DNA of 64,000 bases. Source: Penelope pileata (taxonomy: Eukaryota; Chordata; Aves; Galliformes; Cracidae). Positions 30,331-43,080 of this stretch are shown one piece after another. The notes under the pieces were generated by a model that did no database searches, was not told the DNA's origin, and saw only the letters and a list, made by a program, of their open reading frames with translations. How positions within the stretch are numbered: position 1 is the stretch's first letter; every line of letters starts with the position of its first letter. The position numbers and the translations under genes were made by a program. The DNA is taken from NCBI GenBank assembly GCA_013396635.1, contig WBMW01000147.1:749346-813345 (forward strand), read 5' to 3'.

Positions 30331-33300
30331 GGGAGGCAGAGCACAAATGAGTGGTGGCACACGCTGAAAGCTACCTGAGTGCAGTGATGTGAGGTTAGTG
30401 AGGAGAGGAACCGGGTGGCCATATGAGTGGAGGTTACGAGGGGAGATCTGGGAGAGGGCTGAGCTCTGTCACCAGATCCACAAGCACCATCGCTGGCACC
30501 CATCAGAAGAACAGATCCTTCTGTTGGCGCTGGTGGTGAGGACGTCCTCCAGGATGGACAGATGTGGGCATAGGAGACATCCAATGGGGCCCAGCCCAAA
30601 GTGCTCAGCCCAGACCTAGGCCATTCCAGTGCACTCTGGGGATCCTGAAGCCAAGCAGGGAGCCTCTCTCCCTGGCCCCACAAAAGGCAGAGGACACAGA
30701 TTGGGGTACGGACATTTGGTGTCCATGTTACCCCCATGGCACCAGCCTCCATGATGGTCTGCTTTCCAGTGCAAGGGGCCTCTGTGCCTCTCCAGCTGCT
30801 AGATCAGCCTTGCTGGGCTGCTCTTGCTAAAAAATATGGGTCTTTGGCTCCTTAAGAAAATATCTATCACTTGCAGCTGCCTCAAGTTCATTACTTTCTT
30901 ATATATTCCTTTCTTAGTAGCACAAGGCAGCTGACCAGGAGAATAATGACTGCTTTTTGGATACCAAGCCCAAATGTCCTTTTCTATCTTGAAACCATGA
31001 TTTTCCAATATCTTGTTTCTCTGTTCTCTCCCTAAGACCACCCATGCACAGTATTGATGTTTGTCCCCTTTGTGTGTTGTTCATCACTGGTGACAACCTG
31101 TGACACCTCACCAGCTATATTACTGCAGGTTTGGGGAATCATTTTGGAAACATCAGGTATCTGTAAGAGTCTACAAATTTCAAGGTTTGTTATTTTGCCT
31201 TATTCTTGTGTAACACCAGTCCTGCAACATTCAATACCAGTGAATTCGATGATACTTTTCATAAAAGGACTATTTCGAAGACTAGAAGTACATACCTGAG
31301 ACAATATTTTGCAGTATTATATTATATAGTGAGAGAATTGTAGGTAATGGGTAACAAGCTGGAGGTAAATTACCCAAAAGAATGAAATCCTTGCTTGGAA
31401 GATCCAAAAACAAAATTAAATCCAGATGCAGTCTAGAAGCAGAGCCAAACAAAAAGCCAGATTTTGGAGGTTTTGTCTGTGGTTTTATAAAACCTCATCC
31501 AACAGACTGAATTTGCAAAGCCACCTCACTGAGATTTTGTTTATTGGGATCACTGATAAGAAGAGTTAGAACTGCTAGCTTTTGTCAAATACCAGAAGAA
31601 ACAAAATAAATACAGAACAAATGCAGCCAGAACACCAAACACAGAACTCTACTTTTGGGTATTCAAAGTGCTGAGTGGACTGTAAGAGGCCAAGCAGTGA
31701 GTGTTGGCCCTGTACTTCGAAGGCTGATGGCAGAGCTCTGGCTGATTTCAGAGCTGCAGAACCAGGTGCCGTGTGCCTGTGTGGGATGGAGCTGAGGCGG
31801 TGCGGGCAGCTTGCCCCAGGCACTCCGGGGCTTTGGGCCAGGATGGCATCAGCCCCACCAGGGTAAGGCTAGATTTTTCCCCGCTTGTAGCCTAAAATCT
31901 GTGATTTGGTGTCTAAAAGTCTTTGGGATCCTGTGATTCATAGCATTCTGGTTCTTCCTGGGGTTAATTCCTGTGCAGTGCTGTCCTGCTGCAAGCTAAT
32001 TTGCTTTGGGATGGGTTCAGCACACATTGGGTGTAACAGACCTTACAGAAAAGTTACCACTTTTTATTTATTATTATTTCTACATTTGAACTGGTTAGGA
32101 AAAATGCAGTCCATCCAACATTTAGTATGTACGTGAGCACAACTGCTCTATTGCTCCTCATATTTTCAGAAAGCCATGGTAAACTTTTCCTGGAGATGGA
32201 GGAAAATGACCACCCAAAATCGTCATCAGGGGTAATGAGGGGTCAGGAGCTGAGAAGCAGTTGGATGTTTTGGAGCATCAGCCACAGCCAGGGCACCCGT
32301 GCTTAAGTGTGCATGTGTATTTCAGATTTCCTGTCCGTATTTGTCAATACCATGCAACGCTGAGGGTCAAATTCAGTCCTGGCATAGATTCAGTGAAATC
32401 AGATCATCTGCCTTTGGGTTGCTGGTGCTGCATGGCGTTTAATTTAGATCATATTCAGGCTGAATTAGCGGTGGTTGCTTCACCCAGCGGGCAGGCTTTG
32501 CAAACCGGGGTTTTCTCTTCACTTCATGCTGTGTGTGTCCTCGTGCATCTTCTTCCATTTTTGAAAAATTATTCTCTCTAGTCCTATTGTATCTAAGGGA
32601 AGTTTTCATCAGTAAAGAGAACAATGTGGATTAGCCCTACATCTGCTCTGCTCTCTGCTAGGAAGCACAGGCGGAAGAGCTTTGCTGAGAGAACTGTAGT
32701 GAAGAGTGCTGTTGATGTAGATAGAAGTAAAAAGTCTGCCCTGAGGACAGCTTGTCACATGAAGCCTCCTGTGCCATTAATTACAGTTCCAAGGTGCAGA
32801 AGAAATATGGATGTGATAGAAGAGGTTTGCTTTTTAATGTATTATTGGGCAATATTTTTAAAGGGACAGCGTCAAGCCAAGTCTTCAGCTCATAAATAGC
32901 AGTTTTTCTTTTCTTGTTGCTCTTGTTGCAGGAAAAGATTCTTGTCAGCTCAGTCCCAGTGCACTGATGGGTACTGCTCTGGTTACATCTCCAAGAGTAG
33001 GTTTTTCCTGGGGAGCCTACAGGAAGGGCTATGAGACAGACGTGTCTGTGCCCACAGCAGTTCCAGAACTGTGAAAACAATGCCAGGTTAGTTTGTTAGA
33101 GAATTACAGTTCAAATGGAACTCCATACAAAATAGGAAATTATAATGGGAAGAACTATAATTCAACTCTGGTCAGTATTTTGTATGCTGTATTAAAAGCA
33201 TAACGAGACCCTTAATGAAAATATGAAATGAAAGCACTAATTATAGAAGTAGTTGGGACCTCAGCTGGGGCAGGAACTCCAATAATACACACAGCGTAAA

Positions 33301-35844
33301 CAAGCAGCATAAAGCAGCTCTTGCCCAGGACAGATTACAAAGGGAAACTTTGCTATCTATGGCTTACAGAGGGAAACTGAGGCAGGGAGACATTTAATCT
33401 CTTGTTTAGTGCCAGGGAGGCAGTCTCTGGCAGGGCCATGAACTAAACATAGACTGCCGGGTCTGCATTCCTGCCCCAGCACCGCCGAGCAATAAATAGC
33501 AGGGAGCAGGGAGATGGAGAGGAGCCATGGGAGGAGCTGTCTGTGCCGAGTTTTGTGGTGGCTGGGCAGGTCGGTGAAACAGCCAGGAGGAGGAACTGCA
33601 GCGGGGAGAGCTGTGCCTGCCCGCCCTGAGCACTGCGGAGGGCCGGTGGTGGAAAAGAGGAAGATGAAGGTGATGACGGTGTTTTGCTGTGAATTTTCTG
33701 TCCTCCCTTAGTGCCCTGTCTTTCTGGTTGCAGCAAGCCCAGCTTGCCCCTCTGGTTATCCACCGCATCCCCAGCACATCACAGCAAACTCCCACCAACA
33801 CCCTCCCCTCCTGGACCCTCATCCAGGCCCCATCACCCCACTCATGCCAGATTTGAGTCTCTATGTGTGCTGCATGGCCACACACATGGGCTGCCCCACT
33901 GCTTGCTGCTGGCAGGATGGAAACCCCTCAGTGCTGCCAGCCTTCCCCGGGTGCAGCAGCCTGAAACCAGGCAGAGCTCTCCCCTTCACTGAGCCACAGC
34001 TTTCTTCTGAAAATTGCAGGAACTTGGAAACAGACAGTGGGTGTAGGCTTTATTGCAGAAGGGACTATGCAAATCATGTTTCTTGAGGAAATGGTGATGA
34101 AAAGGGGCATTAAGCTGGCAGGAAAGCATCAGGCCCAGCTCTGCCCTTAGATGAGCGGGTGCAGCCTTGGCTGCTGCAGTGCCATTGCCATTCCAGGGAC
34201 TTTCAGAGGCAGCAGCAAATATTAGGAGAGGGAATGGGAATGCTGTGCCCATGGGGAGACAGGAAGGGAGCTGTAACCTTTGGGAACTGAGCAGCAGGGT
34301 TTCTGAGTGCACGTGTGCTGAAAGGAAAGCTGCTTGGCTTTCTCTCCCTCTCCTTACCCCCCCCGGAACACTCAGCTCTGAGGAAAAACTCCAAATGGAA
34401 ATATGATTGCCACACTGCCCTTTGCCAAAGAAATAACATGACATTTGACCATACGTGGAGTTTCCTCAGATGTGGGCTCTGCTGTGAGACAGATTGCTCT
34501 TGGGCCTCTGCTGCTTTCCAAACTAAAATAAAAAATATCAATGGTGGATTAACTTTCAGCTCTGCAACTGTTGTACTTCTATGATCTATTCCTTGTAAGT
34601 TTAACATCTCCTCATTAGTATGGTTTTGTAACTTCTAGGCGTAATTTTGTGATTAAATACTAGGAGCTGTGCCCTGACACTGTGCCCCAAGAATGCCAGG
34701 ATCCCCATAGCCCCCATCCCCTGCTGCAGCCATGGCCCAGAGACTGCATATCAGCACACCTGGCTCTGCTCTGCACAACACAAGAACTATCCTATGCACA
34801 GACACCATTGATTATCTGTGTCCCAGGGCTCCAGAGACAAGTGCTCACCCTCTTCTGCCAGTTCATGTCATTTCTGCAGATTAATAAAGCAATAGATGAG
34901 GCTCAGATCCAGGACACAGAGAGAAGGCTGGCGTGGCTTTGTGCCTGGCGAAAGGGCACTGGGATGGGGCACAGCTCAGCTCTGCGAAGGGCAGCCCTGG
35001 GCTGTGAGGCTGTCCTGGCGTGGGAGCTCCTGGCCTTGCTGATGTTAAAGCCCTGGGATTCCCCTGACTACCGCACGCAGCAAGCATGCCATGTCTGTGT
35101 ACAAAAATGGAAACAGGAGACAGCCAGTCCTGGGGCAGAGCTGGGACTGAGAAGGAAGCAGCAGCTTCGTGTATCAGATTGGGAAACTGCAAGGGAGGGT
35201 GCCCCTACAATTTGAAAGCATTAAACCTTCAATCTCTTCTTCCTCTGACTCCCAGGGCAGGCTGTGCTGTTTGCTCATGTACTGAAAGAAGCACTTGCTG
35301 CAGAACCTCTGAGTGTCTTGAGAAAGGTCACAGAAGTGCTGCAGCTTTTCAGCATGCAGCCTGGCCAGGTGGAAGGCAGGGATTTGGTGAAGTGTAAGGG
35401 TGCCAAGTACGTGAAGTCCCTTTTCCAGCACTCCTGCAGCAGCTACTCCTAACCAAAAACCCCTAAATAATCAGCCCCTGAGCAAACATTTTTCCACTCA
35501 TTGAAATTTCTAATAAAAAAGAAAAATTCATATTCTCACATTTTTCATGAACATTGAATAGAAAAAGATTTTTTTTTCCCTTTCCTTTTTCTCTTTATTT
35601 TTTTTTGAAAACAATAAGCAAGTTGGCATCACCAAGACTTTCTTGTTGCAGTCTGACGGCCTGGCTCCATGGGTTCCCCTGCTCACCCCTCACCCATGCT
35701 GGCAGCTCCCCTGCCACCCAGCATGCCTCATGGGGTGACCATGGCAAAGTCCCTTCCCCATGCTGGGACCTCTCCCTGTGGTGGCAGCGGGGCCTTGCGA
35801 CTGCCCCAGCAGCTCGCCTCAGCCCCAGCGTGACTCCCGGAGAT
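30331..35844. other. Intergenic, no gene recognised
   Basis: 5.5 kb with no exon or young repeat that I can support. Chance frames include 33406-33885 (minus) and 34682-35215 (plus, beginning at a GTG). Near 32365-32410, GAGGGTCAAATTCAGTCCTG then ATTCAGTGAAATCAGATCA resembles an old amniote interspersed repeat, a low-confidence assignment. The 33100-33260 part is AT-rich. Confidence 0.5.
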
Positions 35845-36180
35845 CACGTAAGTGGTAATAATCTGTTTTATTTGCTATTCCCACGGAGTCTTGTCCTCTT
35901 TGCAGAAATGGCCAACAAGGTCACGGCTTCCGTTAATTGTGGCTGTGTTTATTGTAAGAAGGAGGTGTCCCCGCGTCGCTGAGAACGAAAACTCCTCCCC
36001 GGTCGTTCCTGCTGTCAAGCGCCCTTGACAAATGCTTGCAAAGAAGCAAATGAAAGTGGGCTGTAAAGAGGATCGTGCCTCGCTGCGGTACGAAATTCAT
36101 AGATAACCTAATGAATAATTTTCCCTGCTATTCAGCTCTGATTCCATTAGCAGTTCCTTAATTAATTCTGCCTCCTTGCC
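35845..36180. promoter_or_regulatory. Candidate conserved non-coding element with micro-ORF
   Basis: TAAGTGGTAATAATCTG, CCGTTAATTGTGG, TGTGTTTATTGTAAG (Fox-like), CATAGATAACCTAATGAATA and CCTTAATTAATTCTG lie in unique DNA with several CG dinucleotides. A 24-codon ORF (35908-35982) starts just after an acceptor-like CTCTTTGCAG in a strong start context. It is discussed in the findings. Confidence 0.33.
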
Positions 36181-36364
36181 CAGCAGGCATGCACCCAGTG
36201 CAGGGGAGAGAGCAGAGCCTGGAGCAGACCAGCTAGAGAGATCTGCCAGGGGAGGATGAGTGCTCCTCCCCGCTGCTCTCTGCTGCTGCTGGTTCCAGAA
36301 GGCACGGGACAGCAGAACACCTATGGGAGGAAATCTCAGGAGACCTTTTTGTAACACGAGGTTG

Positions 36365-36492
36365 CAAGGTTCAAGCAAAAGGTAGATGTGGCACTGAGAG
36401 ACATGGTTTAGTGGGCACGGTGGTGAAGGATTGATGGTTGGACTGAATGATCTTAGTGTCTTTTTTCCAACATCAACAATTCTTTGATTCTA
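36365..36492 (+). repeat. CR1 LINE 3' end, short fragment
   Basis: GTTCAAGCAAAAGGTAGATG, GCACTGAGAGACATGGTTTA, TGATGGTTGGACTGAATGAT and TCTTTGATTCTA match the last about 125 bp of CR1, including the ATTCT-type terminal unit. Heavily 5'-truncated. Confidence 0.95.
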
Positions 36493-39400
36493 AAGGAAAT
36501 GTTTGTTAGCCAGGACTTTGGCCATGATTATGCAGCCCACCGCTTGCTGCTCACCCAGTCCCATTTGGAGGTGTGCATTTGCCAACAGATGGAGCATAGT
36601 TTGCTCCTCCAAGTATGGGATGAAACTCAGATCTTTTCTCCACCTGCTATGGCTACCATCAGCAGTGATAATTTTTGTGGCATCTTTTCAGCTGGGCTGG
36701 TGGGAGCACCTCGCTATGTTCGACATGACCCTAAGTTGGCAGAAAGTCATGGGGACGGGACTGGCAATGGGAGGGGGGTGATTTGAAGGTGTAACTATTC
36801 CATGTTGGCAGTGTGCTGCGTGGGGCTGGTTTCTGTAAGGACTGAAGGCAGCGAGAGCAGCATCCCCCAATGGTCACCCCTCTGTTATTGACCTGCAGCT
36901 GAAGGAGAAGGCTTAATTTCCTCAAAGCAAGTTCCAGTGCTCCCAGGATGAGCCCATAACTCAGAGTGCCTGACACCTCACCTTTCCTCCTTGCCATGCC
37001 GCTACTCCCGGTCATGGCCAGATGCAATTAGTCCCTGCAGCACTTAGAGCACGGCTGACACCATGGCTTCTGCCTTCAGAAAGGATGATATTGCTCCTCC
37101 TTAATTCCTCTTGGGATTTCCCAGCTCTGGAGCCTTTTGTCAGCTAACCTTGGATGTACAAGCTGTCCTGGGAAGTTATTGATTCCTCTCGCCCCTGCCT
37201 CCCCGCTCGGGAAGGCTGATTTATGGGAATTTTGGTGGGAACCACTAAAAACCTGGCAGAGCTTGTTAATCTGTGAATCTTTTAAAGACTTCTCTCATCA
37301 CAGAGACCATCTGTTTGCCCAAGTGTTATTTCTGCAGCTGCCAAATCAGGTTTGCAAGACTCTCACCTTCGCCTCAAACCCACCACTTGATACCATAATA
37401 TTTACATTCAGAGCTCAGCACTCCCCTTTCTGCAGGGTCTGTGCGGAGCCACGCTCAGCTGCGCGAACTTCAGTCCCGCTGAAATATCCCACAGTAATGC
37501 CATTAAAACCAGAAACAGCAAGATCAGACCTAATTGCATAATTTCTCTCTTGCTTTTTATGTTTGCTGTGAGGCTCTTCAGTAACACCTGGAACATCAGC
37601 AGAGGGAAATCCCATTAACGCTAATTGCACTGTGTGTGAAAATCCCCCATATATTGATGGGAACACAGATTGTGCCTCGGTCCTCCTGTCCTGGTGTTCT
37701 GCAGAGCCCGCCAGCATCAAGTTCTGTTGTCATCAGTGGATGCAGGGCCCGGGCATCTTCCCTGACCTTTTGTGCAAACCCACTTCCCATGAGCACCACG
37801 TTCTGAACTCCAGGCACACACTCATTTTGGTTCCAGGTGTATTAGGAGATATTGCCAGCAACAACTCTAATGTCCCAGAAGCCAATTTTATATTTCAGAT
37901 ATAGCTTTATATTTCCTCAAGTAATTTCAACGGCCTTTTGTAACTCATCCCTCGAGAATGCAACTGCTTGTAAATTAGATGAGACTGAAACGCCACTGAG
38001 ATTCAGACCATCCACTCATTTCTTCCTTAAGACAAATCCTCTTCCAAGTCTTTGATCTTCTTATTTTATTTACTGTATATCTGCACATTTGCATAAAACG
38101 CTCTCCTTGCGAGCCAGCAATTGTCACTGGTGGGGCTCACGTTTCTTGGAGGCGCTGGAATTTCTCCCTCATTCTCTCTTTGAATGTGCAGAATGATTTC
38201 GCTGCTGCCAGGCTGGTGTCACCTGACAGAGCTGATCTTCTAATCTTCTCTCTGGGGTGACATCAGAGGAGGTGATGGAGACGTTTCCTTTCTTGAATAC
38301 AAATCTCAGATTCAATTGTGGCTAATGAAAATCTTATTAATAAAATTAAAAAAAAACCCCATACCAGATTGATAGTAAGGTCTCGCAGGTGCAAGATGAC
38401 AATATATCCAGTTATTTCAGGGGACTGATGTTATTTTTCCTTTTGCTGCTGGCTGGATCTTGCTTTTTTCCCATTCTTTCCCCTCACTGGATCCACCAGC
38501 ACTGGATCCCGTCACTACATCCACTTCTCCTGCAGCTACATCCTTACGCTCCCCATCTGTCACATGGAAATGTGACAAGGAGGTGTCAGAAAACAGTGAA
38601 GAAGTAAGACCCCAATTAGTGGGGCTTCCTGGGCTCTAAGTCCAAACCTCTTTGCTTTGCTCAGGGAATGCTTCAGCAGATAGCTGTGCACAACAGCAGC
38701 ACCGTAGCCACTGCTCAGCTGTTTTGCTAATAAAGACCTCAAAAGTAACTACTGCAGCTATTGCCTTGTGGTTCATTTTGTTGCCTTCATAAGAACAGGG
38801 AAAGCTCATGCTCTCCCCACCAGCTTCAGGGCTTTCCGAGGGGGAAAACTAACCTTTGTAACTGTGACCCCCAGCAAAAAGCAGCATCAGCAAATTCTGC
38901 CTGAAGCAAGTGCTGAATGTACCCAACTAGTCTGTGTGTGCTGGGGGAATGCTTCCCTCATCCATCACTGGTGCACGCACAGGCTGAGCTCCACGATCAT
39001 CCCACTGCCTGGGGAACAGTCTGCAGGACTGCCCTAGGACACTGACACCAGTGTGCTTCCATCCGCCTGCATCTCCTCCCCATCCCCAACCCCATCCCTG
39101 GCTCTGTCCCCCCTCCCCTGCTCGCTGTGAATCCCCCAGTACTCGGCAGGCAGAGATCTCTGCACGCAGCTGGGAGAAATCCAATGGAATTTGCATAAAT
39201 TAGAGGCGAGAGGCGCGTCTCAGCCATTCTCCACTTAAACTGCACGGAAATCGTGCTGATGCAAAAACTAAATTCCTGCCAAAGTGAGCTTGTTTCACCC
39301 TCACAGAAAACTGCAGACTGAATAACCAGGTCTGACCTCGTCAGCTAACATCTCTCCTGCTCCTCACAATTGCCCTCTGCCAGGGGTGCTCCCACTCATG

Positions 39401-39620
39401 TCCACTTCTTCCAAGCACATTTGCTCAGCTCCAGCTCTGGGGTACCTCAGCAGCCCTTGGCACAGAACAGGCTTACTGCATGCGTGGGTTATCTGCAGGA
39501 TTCGTGGCACGAACAGCAAATAGGACATTTATTTCTCTCCATGGAAAGCTCCAGAGAGGGCTGTGGCCATGCTGCTGACCAACTGCTTTTGTTGTAAAGA
39601 GAGCGTGGGCAGATGCTCTG
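36493..39620. other. Intergenic, possible regulatory block at 37240-37640
   Basis: No gene. CAGTAATGCCATTAAAACC, GACCTAATTGCATAATTTC and CCCATTAACGCTAATTGCAC cluster at 37480-37640 in unique DNA, so that part may be conserved. AATGAAAATCTTATTAATAA with an A-run lies at 38325-38360. Frames across 36484-36786 overlap each other and look like chance. Confidence 0.4.
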
Positions 39621-39998
39621 GGCTTGTTTAGCCGGAGGAAGAGAAGGCTCCGGTGAGACCTCATTGAGGCCTTCCAGTGCACTTATAAACAGGAGGGAGA
39701 TGACTTTTTACATGGGCAGATAGTGATAGGACAAGGGGAAATGGTTTTAAACTAAAAGAGGGGAAATTTACAGTAGATATTAGAGGGAGTGTTTTTCACT
39801 CAGAGGGTGGTGAGGCCCTGGCACAGCTGCTTAGAGAGCTGTGGGTGCCCCATCCCTGGAGGTGCTCAAGGCCAGGCTGGATGGGGCCCTGGGCAGCCTG
39901 AGCTCGTGGGTGGAACCCAGCTCACAGCAGGGGGTTGGAACTGGATGGGCTGTAAGGTCCCCTCCAACCCAAGTCGTTCTATGGTTCTGTGATTCTCT
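39621..39998 (+). repeat. CR1 LINE 3' fragment, best preserved copy
   Basis: Runs from GGAAGAGAAGGCTCCGGTGA through GATAGTGATAGGACAAGGGG, GGTGCTCAAGGCCAGGCTGG and GGTCCCCTCCAACCCAAGTC to TCTATGGTTCTGTGATTCTC, the CR1 terminal repeat. About 375 bp, 5'-truncated. Confidence 0.97.
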
Positions 39999-42839
39999 GC
40001 TAGGGAGGAGGGCTCTGCGATGTCTGTGCCCTTTTTGCTGGGACATGAGCTTGGGCACCCTACATACTCTGCCTCTTCTCCTCACCAAAGCATTTAGATA
40101 TGGGTCAGGGCTCTGCTGCTGCCTTCCAGAGGAAAACAGGTGGGTCCAGGCCAACCTTCTTTAGGCAATATTCCAGTGCCTTCCTTCCACAGATTAAATT
40201 TACCATTCCACCCACAACATTTGTCATTGATCTTACGCAGAGGAGTGTCTGCAAGGCAGTGGCATGAAGCAGGCAGATTCACAGCCGATTCCCTCTGAGC
40301 ACTGAGGGACATGTATCCTTCGGATCCTCAGATGGCCCAAGTGAGAGTGATTATTGACAGATATTTAGCACATTTCTGGTATTAGCTTAATACCTACTAA
40401 AATATTATGTGCTTGATTCTCACCTTTTATTGTTTAGTTCAATTTTTGGCTTTTGTATTTTTGCCATGACAGACACCAGGCTTATTCATAAATTCCCCAA
40501 ACTTTCTCATTCCAGACTTAAATTTTCCAGGCTTGGCATCTCTCCAGGAGCAAGCATGGCTCTTTTCAGCTTGAGAAACAGTGAAGCTTAAAAGAAATAC
40601 TCAACTTTACTCTAAAAAAAGAAGAAAAAATTCTTATAACCTCTCAAAAAATAACTTTATAGCCAAAACATCCAGGGAGCAGAGGAAAACTTTTAATTGA
40701 AAAAATTCTTATTTAAGGTAAGTGTTGGTGAGCATCATCGTAAGAGCTAGACTTTGTTCAACTTCTGGCCCCGTGGATATCTGCTTGCTTCTGTGTTTCA
40801 CAGAGCTCTCCCAGGGCTCAGCAGAAGCCAAGTGCCAAGCCCTAATCACGGCTCTGGCAGACAGGCTCTTGCCAGCTTTGTAGAAATAGTTGCAGAAGTC
40901 TCTGCCCTCTCCACTGGCTCTGTCCCCTTACAGAGGATGCGGAGCTCTGCAGCAAGCTCAGCCAAAGACAAGGTAACAGGGGTGACCAAGGCACAGGTTT
41001 CTCAGCTGCACATGAGGATGAGTTTGAGCTGAGCCACCAGCCTGGGATCTGGCATGACTTCACCACAGGCACCGGTCCAGGTCTGCTGGAGGGCTGCAGC
41101 CTTCAGCAGAGGAGCATCAGCACACAGCTGGGAGAGGTCGCTTCGAAATGAGCCACAGCTGTTTGCTCTGATGCAAGGCAGGATGGGAGTCCTTGATCCT
41201 GCAAAGACTTAGGCAGCTGTTTGACTTCATAACTGTGAGTGGTTCCAGGAACTTCAGTGGGGCTTGAAGTTCAACTGGCACATACATTTCTGCAGAACTG
41301 GAGCCTGCGTTTACGCGGGGTCTAGCTAAGAGAGCCTCAGTCCACACATGTCAGAGCAAAACATTTCTGCACTGACACTGCACAGGGAGAAAAGTGTCCT
41401 CTGATCTGGTGTGGGCCCGCTTCTCTTCCGTGATGAGTGCTGAGGATGAGAGCAGACCCCTCCATGGCTCCGTATCTCTCAGGTGAGAGGTCGTTCCTTG
41501 AGCCTGTGGGTGGCAGAAGGATGGGGAGGATAAGTGCAGTGCCCTGCACTTCTCCTTGTATTGGGACATGAGCTCAGCCTGAGGTTGTGGCACCTTCTCC
41601 CCCGAGCTGACATCCAGGGGAATACCTCTGGGCTGCTGCATGGATGGACACGGAAACAGCTGCTGACAGGGGCTGTCCTGGCAGTGGGGTGCCTGCAGAT
41701 TTCCTGCCAGCAAGCTCTGTGGCACCCAGTGTTGGGCAGAAAGCCGCAGGAGCTCCTGTGCAGGGAATCTGGTGCATCATTTTGGGAACATTTGCAACTC
41801 TTAGCTTCTTGGTCACTGGCCTGATGTCCTAAGCTCAAGCTACACCATGGCTGCTGAGTGCTTAGAGTGAAGAGCCCAAATAAAACAAGCCCAATAAGCC
41901 CAATGCTTTCAGAGGTGCTGAGCACGCACCTAGTGCACTTCATGCACGTGAAGCCTTTTTTTTTTTCCTTTGAGACACTGTGCAGCAAGACATTCCCCAG
42001 GCTCCAACAGCTCTGTGCCCTGGGTGGCTGTGCCATGGGCTCTGAGGGCACCTGCCAGCACACCCCAAAAGGGTCTCCCAGCACCCGGCCCCCAGCTCTG
42101 TGCCCCACACACCGGCGTTGCTGACACGATGTGAAGTAACTACGAATGCACAGTGTGCACGGATCCTTGCTACTGGAAAGTCTGGAAACTTCATACCAAG
42201 CTAATCCCGCAGAAATATTCCCAAAGGTGAAAAAGTTAAGCTTTAGGGGAAGCCACGAAATGCTTCACTTCATTAAGGCTGCATATTTTAAGTAACCAGA
42301 GGTCAGGAAGAGTTACAGAAAAATCTGCACTCAGAGCATTGCCACTGCAAAACACACGCTGTAGGACGGCAGTGCCACGAGCACCATGTCTCAGACACCA
42401 CAGTATGGACCCTGCGCGGAGGGGCTGATGCCCTCCTGCAGTCGCTGTGCTCCAGCCCGGCCGTGTCCCAGCTCCAACCCGTGGCACTGCCTGCAGCACT
42501 GCTCCACTGCAGCTGCACAGCCTCAGCCCCCTCTGCAGCGTGGATCCACGGCTCAGCCCTTAAAAGCTGTTTCATAAATATTCCATGGCCTTTCAGACCG
42601 GGTAATGTGCCTCTGTGACATTAAAGAGGAAACTCCATGAAGGGGAGGGATGACAACAAATTTATCCACCAATAGCACACTCTTTTGGCACAAAAGCACA
42701 TTCTTATCTTTACATCCCATAATGAGAAGGCAGAGACGGGACTGTTGCTACAGCTCTGTGGGTGGGTAGATGTACCGGGGGAGAGCCGGGTGCCTGTAAA
42801 TCAGGAGATATTTTCCACTCCTGCCTCTGCCGGCAGAAG
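39999..42839. other. Intergenic, no gene recognised
   Basis: Mixed DNA. A 209-codon minus-strand frame (41479-42108) overlaps plus-strand frames and has no domain. The 40380-40720 part is AT-rich. No further repeat is identified. Confidence 0.5.
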
Positions 42840-43080
42840 GACCCACGCCGCCGTCAGCTCGCTGCGCTTTTCCCAAGCCTCCAGTGAGGAGCACTTCCCG
42901 CACGATGTCTGACTGCGAGGGACTGCCCGTGGGTAAGCGCCAGATTTATATTTACCGCAGCGTCCCGCCGGCTAGCGCGCGGTCTCGGGTTGCAGAGCCC
43001 CACGCCAGCCCCTGGCTGCCTGGTGAGGGGACGTGGCGCTGCGGCGGGGCGACCAGAAGCCCCAGTGCAGGGCTTGGCCG
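42840..43080. promoter_or_regulatory. CpG-rich patch, candidate promoter
   Basis: CG dinucleotides are dense (CCACGCCGCCGTCAGCTCGC, GCGTCCCGCCGGCTAGCGCG, GTGGCGCTGCGGCGGGGCGA) compared with both flanks. It surrounds an ATG in good context followed by a strong donor (see next entry). Together these suggest a promoter and first exon on the + strand, though no TATA box is evident. Confidence 0.4.
42905..42932 (+). CDS. Candidate first coding exon (MSDCEGLPV...)
   Basis: The ATG has A at -3 and lies in the CpG-rich patch. Nine codons (MSDCEGLPV) and one base are followed by GTAAGC, a good donor. I do not recognise the peptide. It is too short for codon statistics. The evidence is promoter-like composition plus start context plus donor. 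It could equally be a non-coding transcript start or chance. Confidence 0.22.

Noticed and set aside
33406..33885. 159-codon minus-strand frame, Pro/His/Ser-rich
   Set aside because: Low-complexity composition from a C-rich stretch. No start context or domain.
34682..35215. 177-codon plus-strand open frame
   Set aside because: It begins at GTG, has no recognisable domain and no splice or promoter context. An overlapping minus-strand frame is also open.
41479..42108. 209-codon minus-strand open frame
   Set aside because: No domain, overlaps several plus-strand frames, and lacks exon-like splice sites.
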